DNA of 64,000 bases from Chitinophagaceae bacterium (GCA_016719015.1 JADKAZ010000008.1:41179-105178), one strand, 5' to 3'. Counted from the first letter of the stretch, positions 32,258 through 41,804 are shown. Numbers and translations are program-made. The notes: generated from the letters alone by a model not told the origin.

Positions 32258-34894
32258 ATGTCCTCAAAATTAAAGCAATTTATCTGCCTCACCGTATCAG
32301 CACTCTTTACTTTAACAATCCAAGCACAGGTAAACCCGACCCCTGCCGGTGAAAGGATGCAGGGACTTGACCAACGACGCAAATTACAGTCCCGTTCGTT
32401 GCTTAATGATATACAATTCCGCAATATTGGCCCCACCATCATGAGTGGCCGGGTGGTGGATGTGGATGCCAACCCGGAAGACCCCACAGAATTTTATGTG
32501 GCTTATGCCACCGGTGGTCTCTGGTATACTACCAATAATGGACAGAGCTTCACTCCCATTATGGACAGCCTTGATATGTTGTTTATCGGCGATATTGCCG
32601 TTAACTGGACGAATAAAACAAGGATAATCTGGGTAGGTACTGGTGAAGTGAACAGCAGCCGTTCCTCTTATTCTGGTATTGGTATGTATAAATCCAGTAA
32701 TAATGGCAAGACCTGGGAATATCTCGGCCTGCCAGAATCACATCATATAGGCAAAGTACAATTACATCCTTCCAATCCGGATATTGCATGGGTAGCAGCA
32801 TTAGGTCATTTATATTCTGCCAATAAAGACCGTGGTGTTTATAAAACGACTGATGGTGGTAAAACATGGAAACAAACTTTGTATGTGGATGACAACACCG
32901 GTTGTGTTGACCTTGATATCAATCCTTCCAATCCGAATGAAATGTATGCAGGCATGTGGTACCGGGTACGTCGTGCCTGGAAGTTTGAGGAAAGTGGAAG
33001 ATCAAGCGGCATTTATAAAAGCAATGATGGCGGTGAAACCTGGAAAATTGTTTCCGGTCCCGGCTCTGGTTTTATGACAGGTGATAAAATTGGTCGTATA
33101 GGGTTAGCAGTTTATCCAAAGAACCCCAATATTATTTATGCGGTAGTTGATAATAATACGCCGAAACCAGACACAACTAAAAAAGTGGATTCATTTTATA
33201 CAAAAGCAGATTTTAAAACGATTACCAAAGAACAGTTTGCTGCACTTAAAACAAATTTGATTGACACTTTTTTAAGAAAGAATAATTTTCCCCGCAGATA
33301 CAATGGCAAAGAAGTAAAAGAAATGGTAGCGGCAGATAAAGTAAAGCCAACAGCACTCTGGGATTATCTTGACAGCGATGATGGTTTTCAAAATACCGGT
33401 ATCGTTGGTTGTGAAGTTTACCGCAGCAATGACGGCGGGCTAACATGGAAAAAAACACATGAAAAACCTAATCCGAATTTTAATACCTATGGCTATTACT
33501 TTGCCAAGATTTATACATCACATTATAATCCTGACAAGATATACTCGATTGGCTTTATTGCCCAGCTTTCTACCGATGGTGGCAAAACTTTCAAAACAAT
33601 TGATAAAGGCAATGTGCATGCAGATCACCATGCCTTATGGGTAAATCCTAAAAAGGATTCACATATCATCAATGGTAATGATGGTGGCACCAATATCAGT
33701 TATGATAATGGCGAAAATTGGTTCAAGGCAAATACTCCTGCTGTAGGACAGTATTATGCCATTACGGTAGATGATGCAAAACCATACAATATATATGGTG
33801 GATTGCAGGATAATGGAAGTTGGTGGGGACCTTCTACCCACAAAGAAGATATTGGCTGGATAGATAATGGCCAGTATGCTTACCGAACCATTAATGGTGG
33901 TGATGGCATGCAGGCACAGGTTGATACAAGAGATAATGCAACAGTGTATTCCGGTTCGCAGTTTGGAGTATACGGCCGCTATAATAAAGAGGGAAAGGAA
34001 AGAAGAGGTTTTCAAAAATCTATCCGTCCGCAACACGAACTCGGAGAAAAACCATTACGGTTTAACTGGCAAACACCGATACTATTAAGCAAACATAACC
34101 AGGATGTATTTTATTATGGAAGCAACCGCCTTTATCGTTCGCTAAATAAAGCAGATACGCTGATACCGATGAGTGCTGATCTTACAAATGGGAGGGTAAC
34201 AGGAAATGTTCCGTATGGCACACTTACTACACTAACAGAATCGCCCCTTCGATTTGGGCTGATCTATACCGGTTCTGATGACGGCAATATTCATCGTTCA
34301 AATGATGGTGGTTATAGCTGGGAACAACTAAACAGCACTGAAACAATTACACCGGCGAAGAAAGGTTCCAAACTCCCGGCTCCAGACTTCAGACTCAAAA
34401 CTCAGAATTTATGGGTCAGCAGAATAATCGCCTCTCAACATAAAGAAGCAAGAGTATATGTTTCATTGAATGGATATCGTTTCGACAACTTTGCCCCTTA
34501 CCTGTATATGAGTGATGACTATGGAAAGACCTGGAAAAATATCAGCGCAGATCTGCCGTACGAACCCATAAATGTGGTACGGGAAGATCCAAAAAATGAC
34601 AGCATTATTTATGTTGGCACTGATGGTGGTTTATATGTAAGCTTTGACCGGGGCAATTCCTTTATGATCTGGAATGGTGGTTTGCCTAAATCTGTTCCGG
34701 TACATGATATTGCAATTCAGCAAAGAGACAATGAAATTGTATTGGGTACCCATGGCCGCAGTTTGTACGTTGCTAAATTAGATGATGTTCAAAAGTTGAA
34801 ACAAGATCCTGAATGGATGAAGAAGAAAGCAAAACCCAAAAAGGCAGAAAAAAATAATGAAAGTGATAATGAGGCTGAACCTCGCCAGGATTAA
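32258..34894 (+). CDS. Secreted BNR/sortilin-like beta-propeller protein
   Basis: The 878-residue protein has a signal peptide (FICLTVSALFTLTIQAQ) and many Asp-box/BNR motifs: TTNNGQSFTP, SSNNGKTWEYLG, TTDGGKTWKQT, SNDGGETWKI, SNDGGLTWKK, STDGGKTFK, SNDGGYSWEQ and SDDYGKTWKN. They indicate a double seven- or ten-bladed propeller like VPS10/sortilin proteins. In databases such proteins are often called glycosyl hydrolases, but no catalytic residues can be named here. The C-terminus is a highly charged tail (KAEKNNESDNEAEP). A perfect terminator follows. Confidence 0.87.
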   Translation: MSSKLKQFICLTVSALFTLTIQAQVNPTPAGERMQGLDQRRKLQSRSLLNDIQFRNIGPTIMSGRVVDVDANPEDPTEFYVAYATGGLWYTTNNGQSFTPIMDSLDMLFIGDIAVNWTNKTRIIWVGTGEVNSSRSSYSGIGMYKSSNNGKTWEYLGLPESHHIGKVQLHPSNPDIAWVAALGHLYSANKDRGVYKTTDGGKTWKQTLYVDDNTGCVDLDINPSNPNEMYAGMWYRVRRAWKFEESGRSSGIYKSNDGGETWKIVSGPGSGFMTGDKIGRIGLAVYPKNPNIIYAVVDNNTPKPDTTKKVDSFYTKADFKTITKEQFAALKTNLIDTFLRKNNFPRRYNGKEVKEMVAADKVKPTALWDYLDSDDGFQNTGIVGCEVYRSNDGGLTWKKTHEKPNPNFNTYGYYFAKIYTSHYNPDKIYSIGFIAQLSTDGGKTFKTIDKGNVHADHHALWVNPKKDSHIINGNDGGTNISYDNGENWFKANTPAVGQYYAITVDDAKPYNIYGGLQDNGSWWGPSTHKEDIGWIDNGQYAYRTINGGDGMQAQVDTRDNATVYSGSQFGVYGRYNKEGKERRGFQKSIRPQHELGEKPLRFNWQTPILLSKHNQDVFYYGSNRLYRSLNKADTLIPMSADLTNGRVTGNVPYGTLTTLTESPLRFGLIYTGSDDGNIHRSNDGGYSWEQLNSTETITPAKKGSKLPAPDFRLKTQNLWVSRIIASQHKEARVYVSLNGYRFDNFAPYLYMSDDYGKTWKNISADLPYEPINVVREDPKNDSIIYVGTDGGLYVSFDRGNSFMIWNGGLPKSVPVHDIAIQQRDNEIVLGTHGRSLYVAKLDDVQKLKQDPEWMKKKAKPKKAEKNNESDNEAEPRQD

Positions 34895-34907
34895 AAAACA
34901 AAGTTCA

Positions 34908-34938
34908 AAAAAAGCGAAGCATCAGCTTCGCTTTTTTA
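34908..34938. terminator. Bidirectional terminator between the BNR and protease genes
   Basis: AAAAAGCGAAGC, ATCA loop, GCTTCGCTTTTTT: a perfect 12-bp stem with an A run before and a T run after. It serves the two converging genes. Confidence 0.92.
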
Positions 34939-34953
34939 TTTTCTATAAATTAT

Positions 34954-36309
34954 TTAAGCTTTCTTTTTCTTCCTGAACAACAAGAATAAAACAAGTATCA
35001 GCAATACCGCTCCACCGCCGATGTAATAGTACATCATCATGTCTTTAGGTTCCTTATCCAAACCCTTTTCAATATTCTTCTCTGTATCATTTATCATTTT
35101 ATCAATAAAAGGAAAAGAACTATTCATCTCCTTCACTTCCTGAAACTTCTCTAATGCTTTTTTATAACGGGATTTATCGAACAGACTCATGGCGTCCTCA
35201 TACACCAATGATATATCACTCATTTCAGGATCAATCTTAGCCTTTTTGATAAACTCCTGTACTATTGTACTCGGCACAATGAAATTCATCCCCTGCACTT
35301 CTGCCTGTCGCTGGTAATCAATACTCCCGAATGTAGCCAGCCCCACCACTTCGCCCTGTTCATTCATAACAGGTCCGCCACTGTTACCATGTGTGATGGA
35401 AGCATCTGTCTGCAAAACTTCCCAACCATCTTTCATATTCTTTTTTGCACTCACCAATCCCCTTGTTAATGATGCTTCGGAAATTGATTCTTCTGAAATC
35501 AACGGATGAAAAGTAGCTACCGCCGGATAGCCCAACACATATACCTGGTCACCTACCCGCAACGCTTTGTCATCACCCATACGGATGGTAGGATAGGTAT
35601 GCTTTTTCGTCAATTTTAATATAGCAACATCCTTTCCTGGAATAGGATCTCCCTGCGTTACTAACCTGGCCGGAATAGTCAGGGGAACAATTTTTCCTTT
35701 GTCACCGGATATTCCAAACACCACACTAAATTCTTTTTTAATATCCCCTACTTCCAGTGTCTGGGAAAAATACCAGGAATTAGCATCCCTTAATGCCTTG
35801 GCTTCTTCATCGGTCATTTTACGACCCATCGCTTCTTCCAGTGTCTTCACATCATCATCCATTATCTCCTGGAAAGCCTGTTGGGAAAAAGTTTGTTTCG
35901 TATCATTATCATTCTCATCCACCACATGGGCATTCGTTATTACATAACCGTCCGGAGTTACAATAAACCCCGAGCCCACCATGGTTGTATTAAGTTCTTT
36001 CGATACCCTTTGTGTTCCTCTCATCATATACTTGTCGACATCCCGGCAAAAAGTCATGATATACACATTCCAGAACTGATCCTGGGTTATGGTGCCTTGC
36101 AATACCATATCTTTTACCTGCTGCGCCAGGCCTGCTAACGATGTTTCATCAATTTCAGGTTGTATAGCACTTACGGTTCCTTTGTAAGTTGCCTGTATCA
36201 TTACCGTGCCGGGCTTATTCCGTTCCGCAATCTGAACCGGCGTCAACGTTTGCTGCCCAAAGGATACAATGGAGAAAAGCAGGGAAAAACAGAAGAAGAT
36301 TTTCTTCAT
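34954..36309 (-). CDS. HtrA/trypsin-like serine protease with C-terminal membrane anchor
   Basis: I choose ATG 36309 (451 residues), because it begins a clear signal peptide (MKKIFFCFSLLFSIVSFGQQ). The longer frame to 36465 adds 52 residues overlapping the neighbouring gene. The trypsin-like triad is visible as His in ITNAHVVDEND, Asp in GKDVAILKL and Ser in THGNSGGPVMNEQG. No PDZ domain is seen. Instead, after about residue 340, there is a helical segment (YEDAMSLFDKSRYKKALEKF, TPR-like) and a final membrane span (YIGGGAVLLILVLFLLF) with basic KKKK end. This layout suggests a protease tethered in the inner membrane, facing the periplasm. Confidence 0.85.
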   Translation of the reverse strand: MKKIFFCFSLLFSIVSFGQQTLTPVQIAERNKPGTVMIQATYKGTVSAIQPEIDETSLAGLAQQVKDMVLQGTITQDQFWNVYIMTFCRDVDKYMMRGTQRVSKELNTTMVGSGFIVTPDGYVITNAHVVDENDNDTKQTFSQQAFQEIMDDDVKTLEEAMGRKMTDEEAKALRDANSWYFSQTLEVGDIKKEFSVVFGISGDKGKIVPLTIPARLVTQGDPIPGKDVAILKLTKKHTYPTIRMGDDKALRVGDQVYVLGYPAVATFHPLISEESISEASLTRGLVSAKKNMKDGWEVLQTDASITHGNSGGPVMNEQGEVVGLATFGSIDYQRQAEVQGMNFIVPSTIVQEFIKKAKIDPEMSDISLVYEDAMSLFDKSRYKKALEKFQEVKEMNSSFPFIDKMINDTEKNIEKGLDKEPKDMMMYYYIGGGAVLLILVLFLLFRKKKKA

Positions 36310-36400
36310 AGCAATAAGTTTAGGTGAGAATAAAGATACTCTACCATTTTCAAATTTCCTGCTGAAAAAAAAAGCTGATGAATTGAGGCAGCAACAATTT

Positions 36401-37684
36401 TTAAAAAGCATGAAACCGCTCAAAGCAGGCTCTCTCCAGCGACTCCCTGTCATCAGGATGTGCAATATTGATTAATGCTTTGGCCCGTTGGCGCAGATTC
36501 TTTCCAAACAGGTAGGCAATTCCATATTCAGTAACCACATAATGAATATGTCCACGGGTAGTTACAACTCCTGCGCCGGGTTTTAAAAAAGGAACAATAC
36601 GGTTAATCCCTTTTGCTGTACGACTGGTTAAGGCAATGATTGGTTTTCCCCCTTCGCTTAATGCGGCACCCCGCATAAAATCCATTTGCCCGCCAATACC
36701 GCTGTACTGTATTGCACCAATAGAGTCTGCACAAACCTGGCCGGTAATATCCACTTCTATAGCACTGTTGATAGCTACTACTTTGGGGTTTCGCCGGATA
36801 ACATGCGGGTCATTCACATAATCAATATCCAAAAAAACAAAAGCAGGATTATCATCCACATAATCATACAAACGGCGGGTGCCAATTGCAAAACCGGTTA
36901 CTGTTTTATTCGGGTGAATTCTTTTTTGGGAATTATTGATCACATCGTTATCAAATAAATCAATGATACCATCGCTGCACATCTCTGTATGAACCCCTAA
37001 ATTTTTATGATTAGTCAGTGACCGTAATACAGCATCCGGAATGGTACCAATACCCATTTGCAGGGTGCTGCCATCCTCGATCATTCCAGCTACAATTTTT
37101 CCGATTTTCAAATCCTGTTCCTGCACTTTGGCACCATAATCAACCTCTGGTAATTCTTCATCCTGAAAAACCATTGAAGTAAAACGCTTTGTATGAATCA
37201 GACTGTCGCCATGTGTACGGGGCACCCTGGGATTTATCTGTGCAATAATATGTGTAGCTGTATTAACAGCGCTGCGGGCAATATCTACAGACACGCCGAG
37301 TGAGCAATAGCCATGTATATCAGGTGGTGATACCTGTACCAATGCTACATCGATTTTCATCTCCCTGCGAAAAAGGTCAGGAATATCACTTAAAAAGACA
37401 GGAATAAAATCAGCTCTTCCTTCATTCACTGCCTGGCGGACTGAATTGGAAACAAACATACAGTTGATATGAAATGAATCAGCATATTCTGGTTTGTCCA
37501 GTTCAATATCTCCCTGTACAGTAATAAATGTTAACTCAACATCCCGGAGAACTGGAGCCATTTTGGCCAATTGCCTTAATAAATACAAAGGTGTTTGTGC
37601 ACTTCCCTGCACAAAAACCCGATGGCCAGACTTAACAACAGACAATGCTTCCTCAGCAGTTTTATATACAACAGGTAATTTCAT
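36401..37684 (-). CDS. Acetyl-CoA hydrolase/transferase family (4-hydroxybutyrate CoA-transferase-like)
   Basis: The 427-residue enzyme moves CoA between acids, or releases it. Family segments are HRVFVQGSAQTPLYLLRQL, VSPPDIHGYCSLGVSVD, the substrate-site GIGTIPDAVLRSL, LGVHTEMCSDGIIDL with the presumed catalytic Glu, and SGIGGQMDFMRGAALSEGGK. The C-terminus RATALINIAHPDDRESL-type block is normal for the family (here QRAKALINIAHPDDRESL). Sequence alone cannot decide between acetate, 4-hydroxybutyrate or another acyl donor. The protease gene follows 91 bases downstream and may be co-transcribed. Confidence 0.88.
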   Translation of the reverse strand: MKLPVVYKTAEEALSVVKSGHRVFVQGSAQTPLYLLRQLAKMAPVLRDVELTFITVQGDIELDKPEYADSFHINCMFVSNSVRQAVNEGRADFIPVFLSDIPDLFRREMKIDVALVQVSPPDIHGYCSLGVSVDIARSAVNTATHIIAQINPRVPRTHGDSLIHTKRFTSMVFQDEELPEVDYGAKVQEQDLKIGKIVAGMIEDGSTLQMGIGTIPDAVLRSLTNHKNLGVHTEMCSDGIIDLFDNDVINNSQKRIHPNKTVTGFAIGTRRLYDYVDDNPAFVFLDIDYVNDPHVIRRNPKVVAINSAIEVDITGQVCADSIGAIQYSGIGGQMDFMRGAALSEGGKPIIALTSRTAKGINRIVPFLKPGAGVVTTRGHIHYVVTEYGIAYLFGKNLRQRAKALINIAHPDDRESLERACFERFHAF

Positions 37685-37758
37685 GCGGCAAAGCTATAGT
37701 TAAATATGCTACAGGTACTGACGATGCTTATTGAAACAATTGAGAAAAATCAGTAAAA

Positions 37759-38178
37759 TTAACGGGTAAGTAACCACTCTATGGCAAGGTCGTACCCTTC
37801 AAGTCCTAACCCGATAATACTACCGGCAGCTTTCGCACTAACATGTGATAGTTTCCGGAAATCTTCTCTTGCATGCACATTAGAGATATGTACTTCTACC
37901 ACGGGTGTTGTAATGGCAGCGATAGCATCACCGATAGCAATGGAAGTATGCGTATAACCTCCGGGATTGAGAAGAATACCATCATAATCAAACCCCACCC
38001 GCTGCAATTCGTTGATTAGCTCACCTTCTACATTACTTTGAAAGTAGCTGATTTCGATATCCGCATACTTCTTTTTTAATGTATCAAGAAACTGTTCAAA
38101 TGGCATATTGCCATAAATATCGGTTTCTCTTTTACCAAGCAAATTCAAATTGGGACCGTTAATGATGGCGATTTTCAT
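37759..38178 (-). CDS. aroQ: Type II 3-dehydroquinate dehydratase
   Basis: AroQ converts 3-dehydroquinate to 3-dehydroshikimate in aromatic amino acid synthesis. With ATG 38178 it has 139 residues, normal for the type II dodecameric enzyme. It shows INGPNLNLLGKRETDIYG with the catalytic Tyr/Arg loop, YFQSNVEGELIN, LNPGGYTHTSIAIGDAI and VEVHISNVHAREDFR with the catalytic His. No other shikimate gene lies nearby. It is separated from carA upstream by a terminator, so it has its own promoter. Confidence 0.95.
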   Translation of the reverse strand: MKIAIINGPNLNLLGKRETDIYGNMPFEQFLDTLKKKYADIEISYFQSNVEGELINELQRVGFDYDGILLNPGGYTHTSIAIGDAIAAITTPVVEVHISNVHAREDFRKLSHVSAKAAGSIIGLGLEGYDLAIEWLLTR

Positions 38179-38193
38179 ATGTCGAATATAAAA

Positions 38194-38222
38194 CAAAAAA
38201 AGCCGCTGAGAAATCAGCGGCG
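38194..38222 (-). terminator. Terminator after carA
   Basis: On the minus strand GCCGCTGA, TTTC, TCAGCGGC is followed by seven T. It lies 5 bases past the carA stop and overlaps the region just upstream of aroQ. Confidence 0.9.
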
Positions 38223-38226
38223 TCTG

Positions 38227-39333
38227 TTAGTTTTTCTGATCTTTTATCAGCTGGATAAACTCGTCAAATAAATATCTTGAATCATGCGGCCCCGGTGTTG
38301 CTTCCGGATGATATTGCACCGAGAAGGCAGGTTTACCTTTTACACGGATACCTTCGATAGATTGATCATTCAGGTTCAGGTGAGTAATTTCAATATGACT
38401 AGCTTTTTTCACCGCTTCAGGATCTACACCAAACCCGTGATTCTGTGTAGTGATCTCTGACCTGCCGGATATAATATTTTTAACCGGGTGGTTTAATCCA
38501 CGATGACCATGATGCATTTTAAAAGTAGGGATATCATTTGCCAATGCTAATAATTGATGACCCAGGCAAATACCAAATACCGGCTTCTCTTCTTTCAAAA
38601 TCTGTTTTAATGTAGCCACTGCATAATCCATCGGTGCGGGGTCGCCGGGACCATTAGAAATAAAATAACCATGTGGTGCAAACTTATTCACTTCTTCCAA
38701 TGGGGTCTTTGCCGGGAAAACCTTTACATGTGCCCCTCTTTCCACCATACAGGTAAGTATATTTCGCTTCACTCCATAATCCATTACAGCTATACGAATG
38801 GGAGAGTTTGTATCACCTAACTCATATGCTTGTGTAGTGCTTACTTTCGAAGCCAGTTCCAACCCGTCCATATCAGGAGTTTCGGCCAGTTTCTTTTTCA
38901 AGATTTCAATATCGGTTGTCTCCGAAGAAATGATACAGTTCATAGCTCCTTTTGTACGAACATGAGCTACTAATGCCCTTGTATCCACTCCCTCAATAGA
39001 AACAACTTTATTTGTTTTCAGGTATTCATTCAAAGAACCATTTGCCATTTTCCTGGAGTACAGGTCTTCGAGGTTCCTGCCGACTAACCCATTTATCTTC
39101 ACCGAATCAGATTCAACATCTGCTTCCTTCACTCCATAATTACCAATATGGGCACTGTTCATAATAAGTATTTGTCCAAAATAACTCGGGTCGGTAAAAA
39201 CTTCCTGGTAACCCGTCATACCCGTATTGAAACAGATTTCTCCGGTAGTGGTACCAATGGCACCAAAAGCGAATCCATGAGCAACCGTACCATCGGCTAA
39301 TAATAAAACAGCGGGAATAGATTTATCTGGCAT
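38227..39333 (-). CDS. carA: Carbamoyl-phosphate synthase small (glutaminase) subunit
   Basis: CarA splits glutamine and feeds ammonia to CarB for carbamoyl phosphate, needed for arginine and pyrimidines. The 368-residue protein has the N-terminal CPSase domain (LLLADGTVAHGFAFG, FNTGMTGYQEVFTDPSYFGQ). The C-terminal class I glutaminase domain carries the Cys nucleophile in FGICLGHQLLALA and the His/Glu pair in VQYHPEATPGPHDS. carB is not adjacent, unlike many bacteria. A GC-rich hairpin element related to others in this window lies 15-45 bases upstream of the start. Confidence 0.95.
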   Translation of the reverse strand: MPDKSIPAVLLLADGTVAHGFAFGAIGTTTGEICFNTGMTGYQEVFTDPSYFGQILIMNSAHIGNYGVKEADVESDSVKINGLVGRNLEDLYSRKMANGSLNEYLKTNKVVSIEGVDTRALVAHVRTKGAMNCIISSETTDIEILKKKLAETPDMDGLELASKVSTTQAYELGDTNSPIRIAVMDYGVKRNILTCMVERGAHVKVFPAKTPLEEVNKFAPHGYFISNGPGDPAPMDYAVATLKQILKEEKPVFGICLGHQLLALANDIPTFKMHHGHRGLNHPVKNIISGRSEITTQNHGFGVDPEAVKKASHIEITHLNLNDQSIEGIRVKGKPAFSVQYHPEATPGPHDSRYLFDEFIQLIKDQKN

Positions 39334-39346
39334 TTTATTTTTTTAA

Positions 39347-39377
39347 TCCCCTCCCTGTAAGGTTGGGGTGGGTTAAA
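39347..39377 (-). repeat. Hairpin element of the CCCCA(A/T)CC family in the carA leader
   Basis: On the minus strand CCACCCCAACC, TTACA, GGGAGGGG reads like the elements found after the rpoA and aguB stop codons. Here it lies in the 5' region of carA, so it may be in the mRNA leader. Confidence 0.45.
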
Positions 39378-39523
39378 ACAAATTAGGCAAATGTAGGCCA
39401 GAAAATGGATTTTGTAGAGAGAATTTGAAGAGGTTATACACAACGAAAGTGCATTTTTTCTACCTGGATAATAGTGGGCAAATAAAATCAACCCCATTTT
39501 TATTAAATTTGAGATAAAGGGTT

Positions 39524-40000
39524 ATGAACACCCCATCACAAATAGCAAAACAATTCAGAGATGTTCTCTTCGGTGGTAACTGGACTTCGGTAAACATGAA
39601 AGAAACATTGGCTGATATAAGCTGGCAACAGGCCAACACAAAATTTTATTCATTCAATACCATAGCTATTTTAGTGTACCACATGAATTATTATGTGGGT
39701 GTAATTTCAAAAGTGTTGCAAGGCCAGCCGCTTGATGGAAAGGATAAAGATAGTTTTGTCTGTCCGCCTATTGAATCAGCAGAAGATTGGGAAAAACTTG
39801 TGCAGAAAACATGGAACGAAGCAGAAACATTTGCCAACCTGATAGAACAATTACCGGACAGTAAACTCGAAGAAATTTTTATCAACGAAAAATACGGGAA
39901 CTACTACCGAAACCTGCACGGCGTTATAGAACATTATCATTACCACTTAGGTCAAATAGTACTAATTAAAAAAATAATTAACAGCTCCCCTGCAGGCTAA
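39524..40000 (+). CDS. DinB-like four-helix protein
   Basis: The 158-residue protein resembles the DinB/DUF1572-type family of metal-binding four-helix bundles. Evidence is AIAILVYHMNYYV-type helix 2 (here NTIAILVYHMNYYVG) and the C-terminal HGVIEHYHYHLGQIVLIK, whose histidines match the usual metal-site positions. Many relatives act as thiol-dependent transferases or stress proteins. No specific role is visible. A TAAATTTG sequence shortly upstream resembles a -7 box. It is divergent from carA. Confidence 0.75.
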   Translation: MNTPSQIAKQFRDVLFGGNWTSVNMKETLADISWQQANTKFYSFNTIAILVYHMNYYVGVISKVLQGQPLDGKDKDSFVCPPIESAEDWEKLVQKTWNEAETFANLIEQLPDSKLEEIFINEKYGNYYRNLHGVIEHYHYHLGQIVLIKKIINSSPAG

Positions 40001-40013
40001 TACGGGCTGCGTT

Positions 40014-40421
40014 TTATTGTTTTCGCTTAAAAACCATATAAGCGGAATCGCTGTAGAAAATATTTATTTTTAAAATACTATCTGATAGTTCAATTATTGG
40101 AAATTTTTCATCCGGCCGGCCTTTATTTTTCAGGATAAGATGCTTTTTATCCTCCGGCAATTCATATGGTTGTTTTGCCACAAACTCTTCCGGTTTGTCA
40201 GTCTTTACATGAGTAACTTCAAAAACATTATCCTTACTGAATGAAAAAGTCCAGCCTTTTTGGTCTTCATGTAACTTGTTAATTGCAGGATTGGTGAGAT
40301 CAATCGGTTGGCCACTAAAGGTTTCCATTTTCTGATATTCCCATTTGCCAACAATAGAAACTTCTTTTGCTTTCTGTTTGCAGGAAACTAGAAAGAATAA
40401 ACCATAGATAAGGTATTTCAT
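40014..40421 (-). CDS. Small lipocalin-like lipoprotein
   Basis: This 135-residue protein has a short lipoprotein signal (YLIYGLFFLVSC, lipobox Cys near residue 14). It then shows a lipocalin-like start, VGKWEYQKMETFSG, and beta strands (WTFSFSKDNVFEVTH, ILKINIFYSDSAYMVFKRK). Such small lipoproteins are numerous in Bacteroidota and have no known ligand. The 225 bases upstream (40422-40646) show nothing that I recognise. Confidence 0.7.
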   Translation of the reverse strand: MKYLIYGLFFLVSCKQKAKEVSIVGKWEYQKMETFSGQPIDLTNPAINKLHEDQKGWTFSFSKDNVFEVTHVKTDKPEEFVAKQPYELPEDKKHLILKNKGRPDEKFPIIELSDSILKINIFYSDSAYMVFKRKQ

Positions 40422-40646
40422 TATGCCAAGTTAATAGTTACAGATTACTTAACCTATTCCTTTCTTTCTCAATAGAATTACATCCGGGACAGTTATCCCT
40501 CTGGTCTTGCTTTCTCATTACGAAATAACATCGGATAAAAGAAACCCAGCTTCCTATTGAGTTGCTTTCATACTTTTCAGCTTTACTTAAAATATTCTAA
40601 AAACAAGTAATCGCTCAAAAACCTTTCATTTATACTGGGAGTGAAT

Positions 40647-41735
40647 TTATACTGCCGGCTCCTGCTGGCTCAGGCAATGAAAACTTCCTAATCCCCAGAT
40701 AATATCGGTGGAATCAATACCCACTACTTCCCTGCCCGGAAAACAGCTTTGAATAATCTGCATAGCTTTTTCATCTCTTGCCGAGCGGAATGTGGGAACA
40801 ATAACGGATTGATTAGCGATATAGAAATTAGCATAGGAACAGGGAAGTCGCTGGTCTTCGTATATCAACTCTTCGGGCATAGGCAGCTCGACAATATTTA
40901 ATTGCTTACCAGTTGGCAAACGCATTTCTTTTAATTGTCTTAAATTTTGCTGCAGCAATGCATAATTCTCGTCGTTCTTATCTTCTTCGATAACGGTTAT
41001 AACAGTGTCTTCATTTACAAAGCGAACGGTATCATCAATATGTCCGTCAGTATCATCGCCTATAATTCCTTCATCCACCCATAGCACTTGTTCCATGCCA
41101 TAGTAGTTGCAAAGGAATTCTTCAATCTGTTGCTGGTTTAAGTGAGGATTACGGTTGGGATTCAATAAACAAGCTGTTGATGTCATAACGGTCCCTTTTC
41201 CATTGAACTCAACAGAGCCGCCTTCCATTACAATACCCGGGTGATAAACTGGGATATTGAAATGTTCCCCGATCAACGTCGGCACAACATCATCCAGGTC
41301 AAATGGTGGATACTTATTACCCCATGCATTATAACCCCAGTCAACTATTACTTTCTTTTGATCAGCAGCAGGATTGATAAGAAAAGCCGGGCCATGATCC
41401 CTGCACCATGCATCATTAGTAGGATGAAAAAAGAACTCTACTTTAGAAAAATCAACGCCTGCATTTTGTAAATGATCCATTGCAAATATTTTCATCGCTT
41501 CATCCACTACATTAATTCTGACCAATTCTCCTTTCGTTAGTTCCCTAATAAACTTACAGTAGGGAGAATATATGGCATTAATTTTCCCCGGCCATGATGC
41601 TTCCTTATGCGGCCAGCTAAGCCAGGTAGCAACATGCGGTGCGAATTCGGCTGGGAAATAATAGCCGAGTTGTTTGGGAGTGCTGCCCCCTAAAGGGGAG
41701 TTATTTAAAGAGTCTGATTTTTTTGTAAAACTCAT
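40647..41735 (-). CDS. aguA: Agmatine deiminase
   Basis: AguA hydrolyses agmatine to N-carbamoylputrescine and ammonia. The 362-residue protein has the family blocks FPAEFAPHVATWLSWPHKEASWPG, NDAWCRDHGPAFL, MEGGSVEFNG, GIIGDDTDGHIDDTVRF and the terminal catalytic Cys in GLGSFHCLSQQEP. Together with AguB (70 bases upstream on the same strand) it completes agmatine to putrescine. The first 17 residues (with NNSPLGGS) come from a copy of the interspersed GC-rich hairpin element at about 41680-41705. The ancestral start was probably nearer to TPKQLGYYF. ATG 41735 is the only upstream start. Confidence 0.93.
   Translation of the reverse strand: MSFTKKSDSLNNSPLGGSTPKQLGYYFPAEFAPHVATWLSWPHKEASWPGKINAIYSPYCKFIRELTKGELVRINVVDEAMKIFAMDHLQNAGVDFSKVEFFFHPTNDAWCRDHGPAFLINPAADQKKVIVDWGYNAWGNKYPPFDLDDVVPTLIGEHFNIPVYHPGIVMEGGSVEFNGKGTVMTSTACLLNPNRNPHLNQQQIEEFLCNYYGMEQVLWVDEGIIGDDTDGHIDDTVRFVNEDTVITVIEEDKNDENYALLQQNLRQLKEMRLPTGKQLNIVELPMPEELIYEDQRLPCSYANFYIANQSVIVPTFRSARDEKAMQIIQSCFPGREVVGIDSTDIIWGLGSFHCLSQQEPAV
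41680..41705 (+). repeat. Hairpin element copy inside the 5' end of aguA
   Basis: The plus strand reads GCCCCCTAAAGGGGAGTTA. This is the same core as the elements after the aguB and rpoA stops, but lies antisense to aguA. It encodes the residues NNSPLGGS. Confidence 0.6.
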
Positions 41736-41777
41736 TTTGCTGTCTTTTCTAACTTTTATTTTTGTAGGAAAGCTGTA

Positions 41778-41804
41778 TTACTCCCCTTTAGGGGATGGGG
41801 GCTT
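41778..41804 (-). repeat. Post-stop hairpin element after aguB
   Basis: On the minus strand, directly after the aguB TAG, comes AAG CCCCCATCC CCTAAAGG GGAGTAAT. The CCCC/GGGG stem has a TAAA loop. Confidence 0.65.

Noticed and set aside
36310..36465. Longer start for the HtrA-like protease
   Set aside because: The extra 52 residues overlap the CoA-transferase gene and hide a clear signal peptide that starts at 36309.
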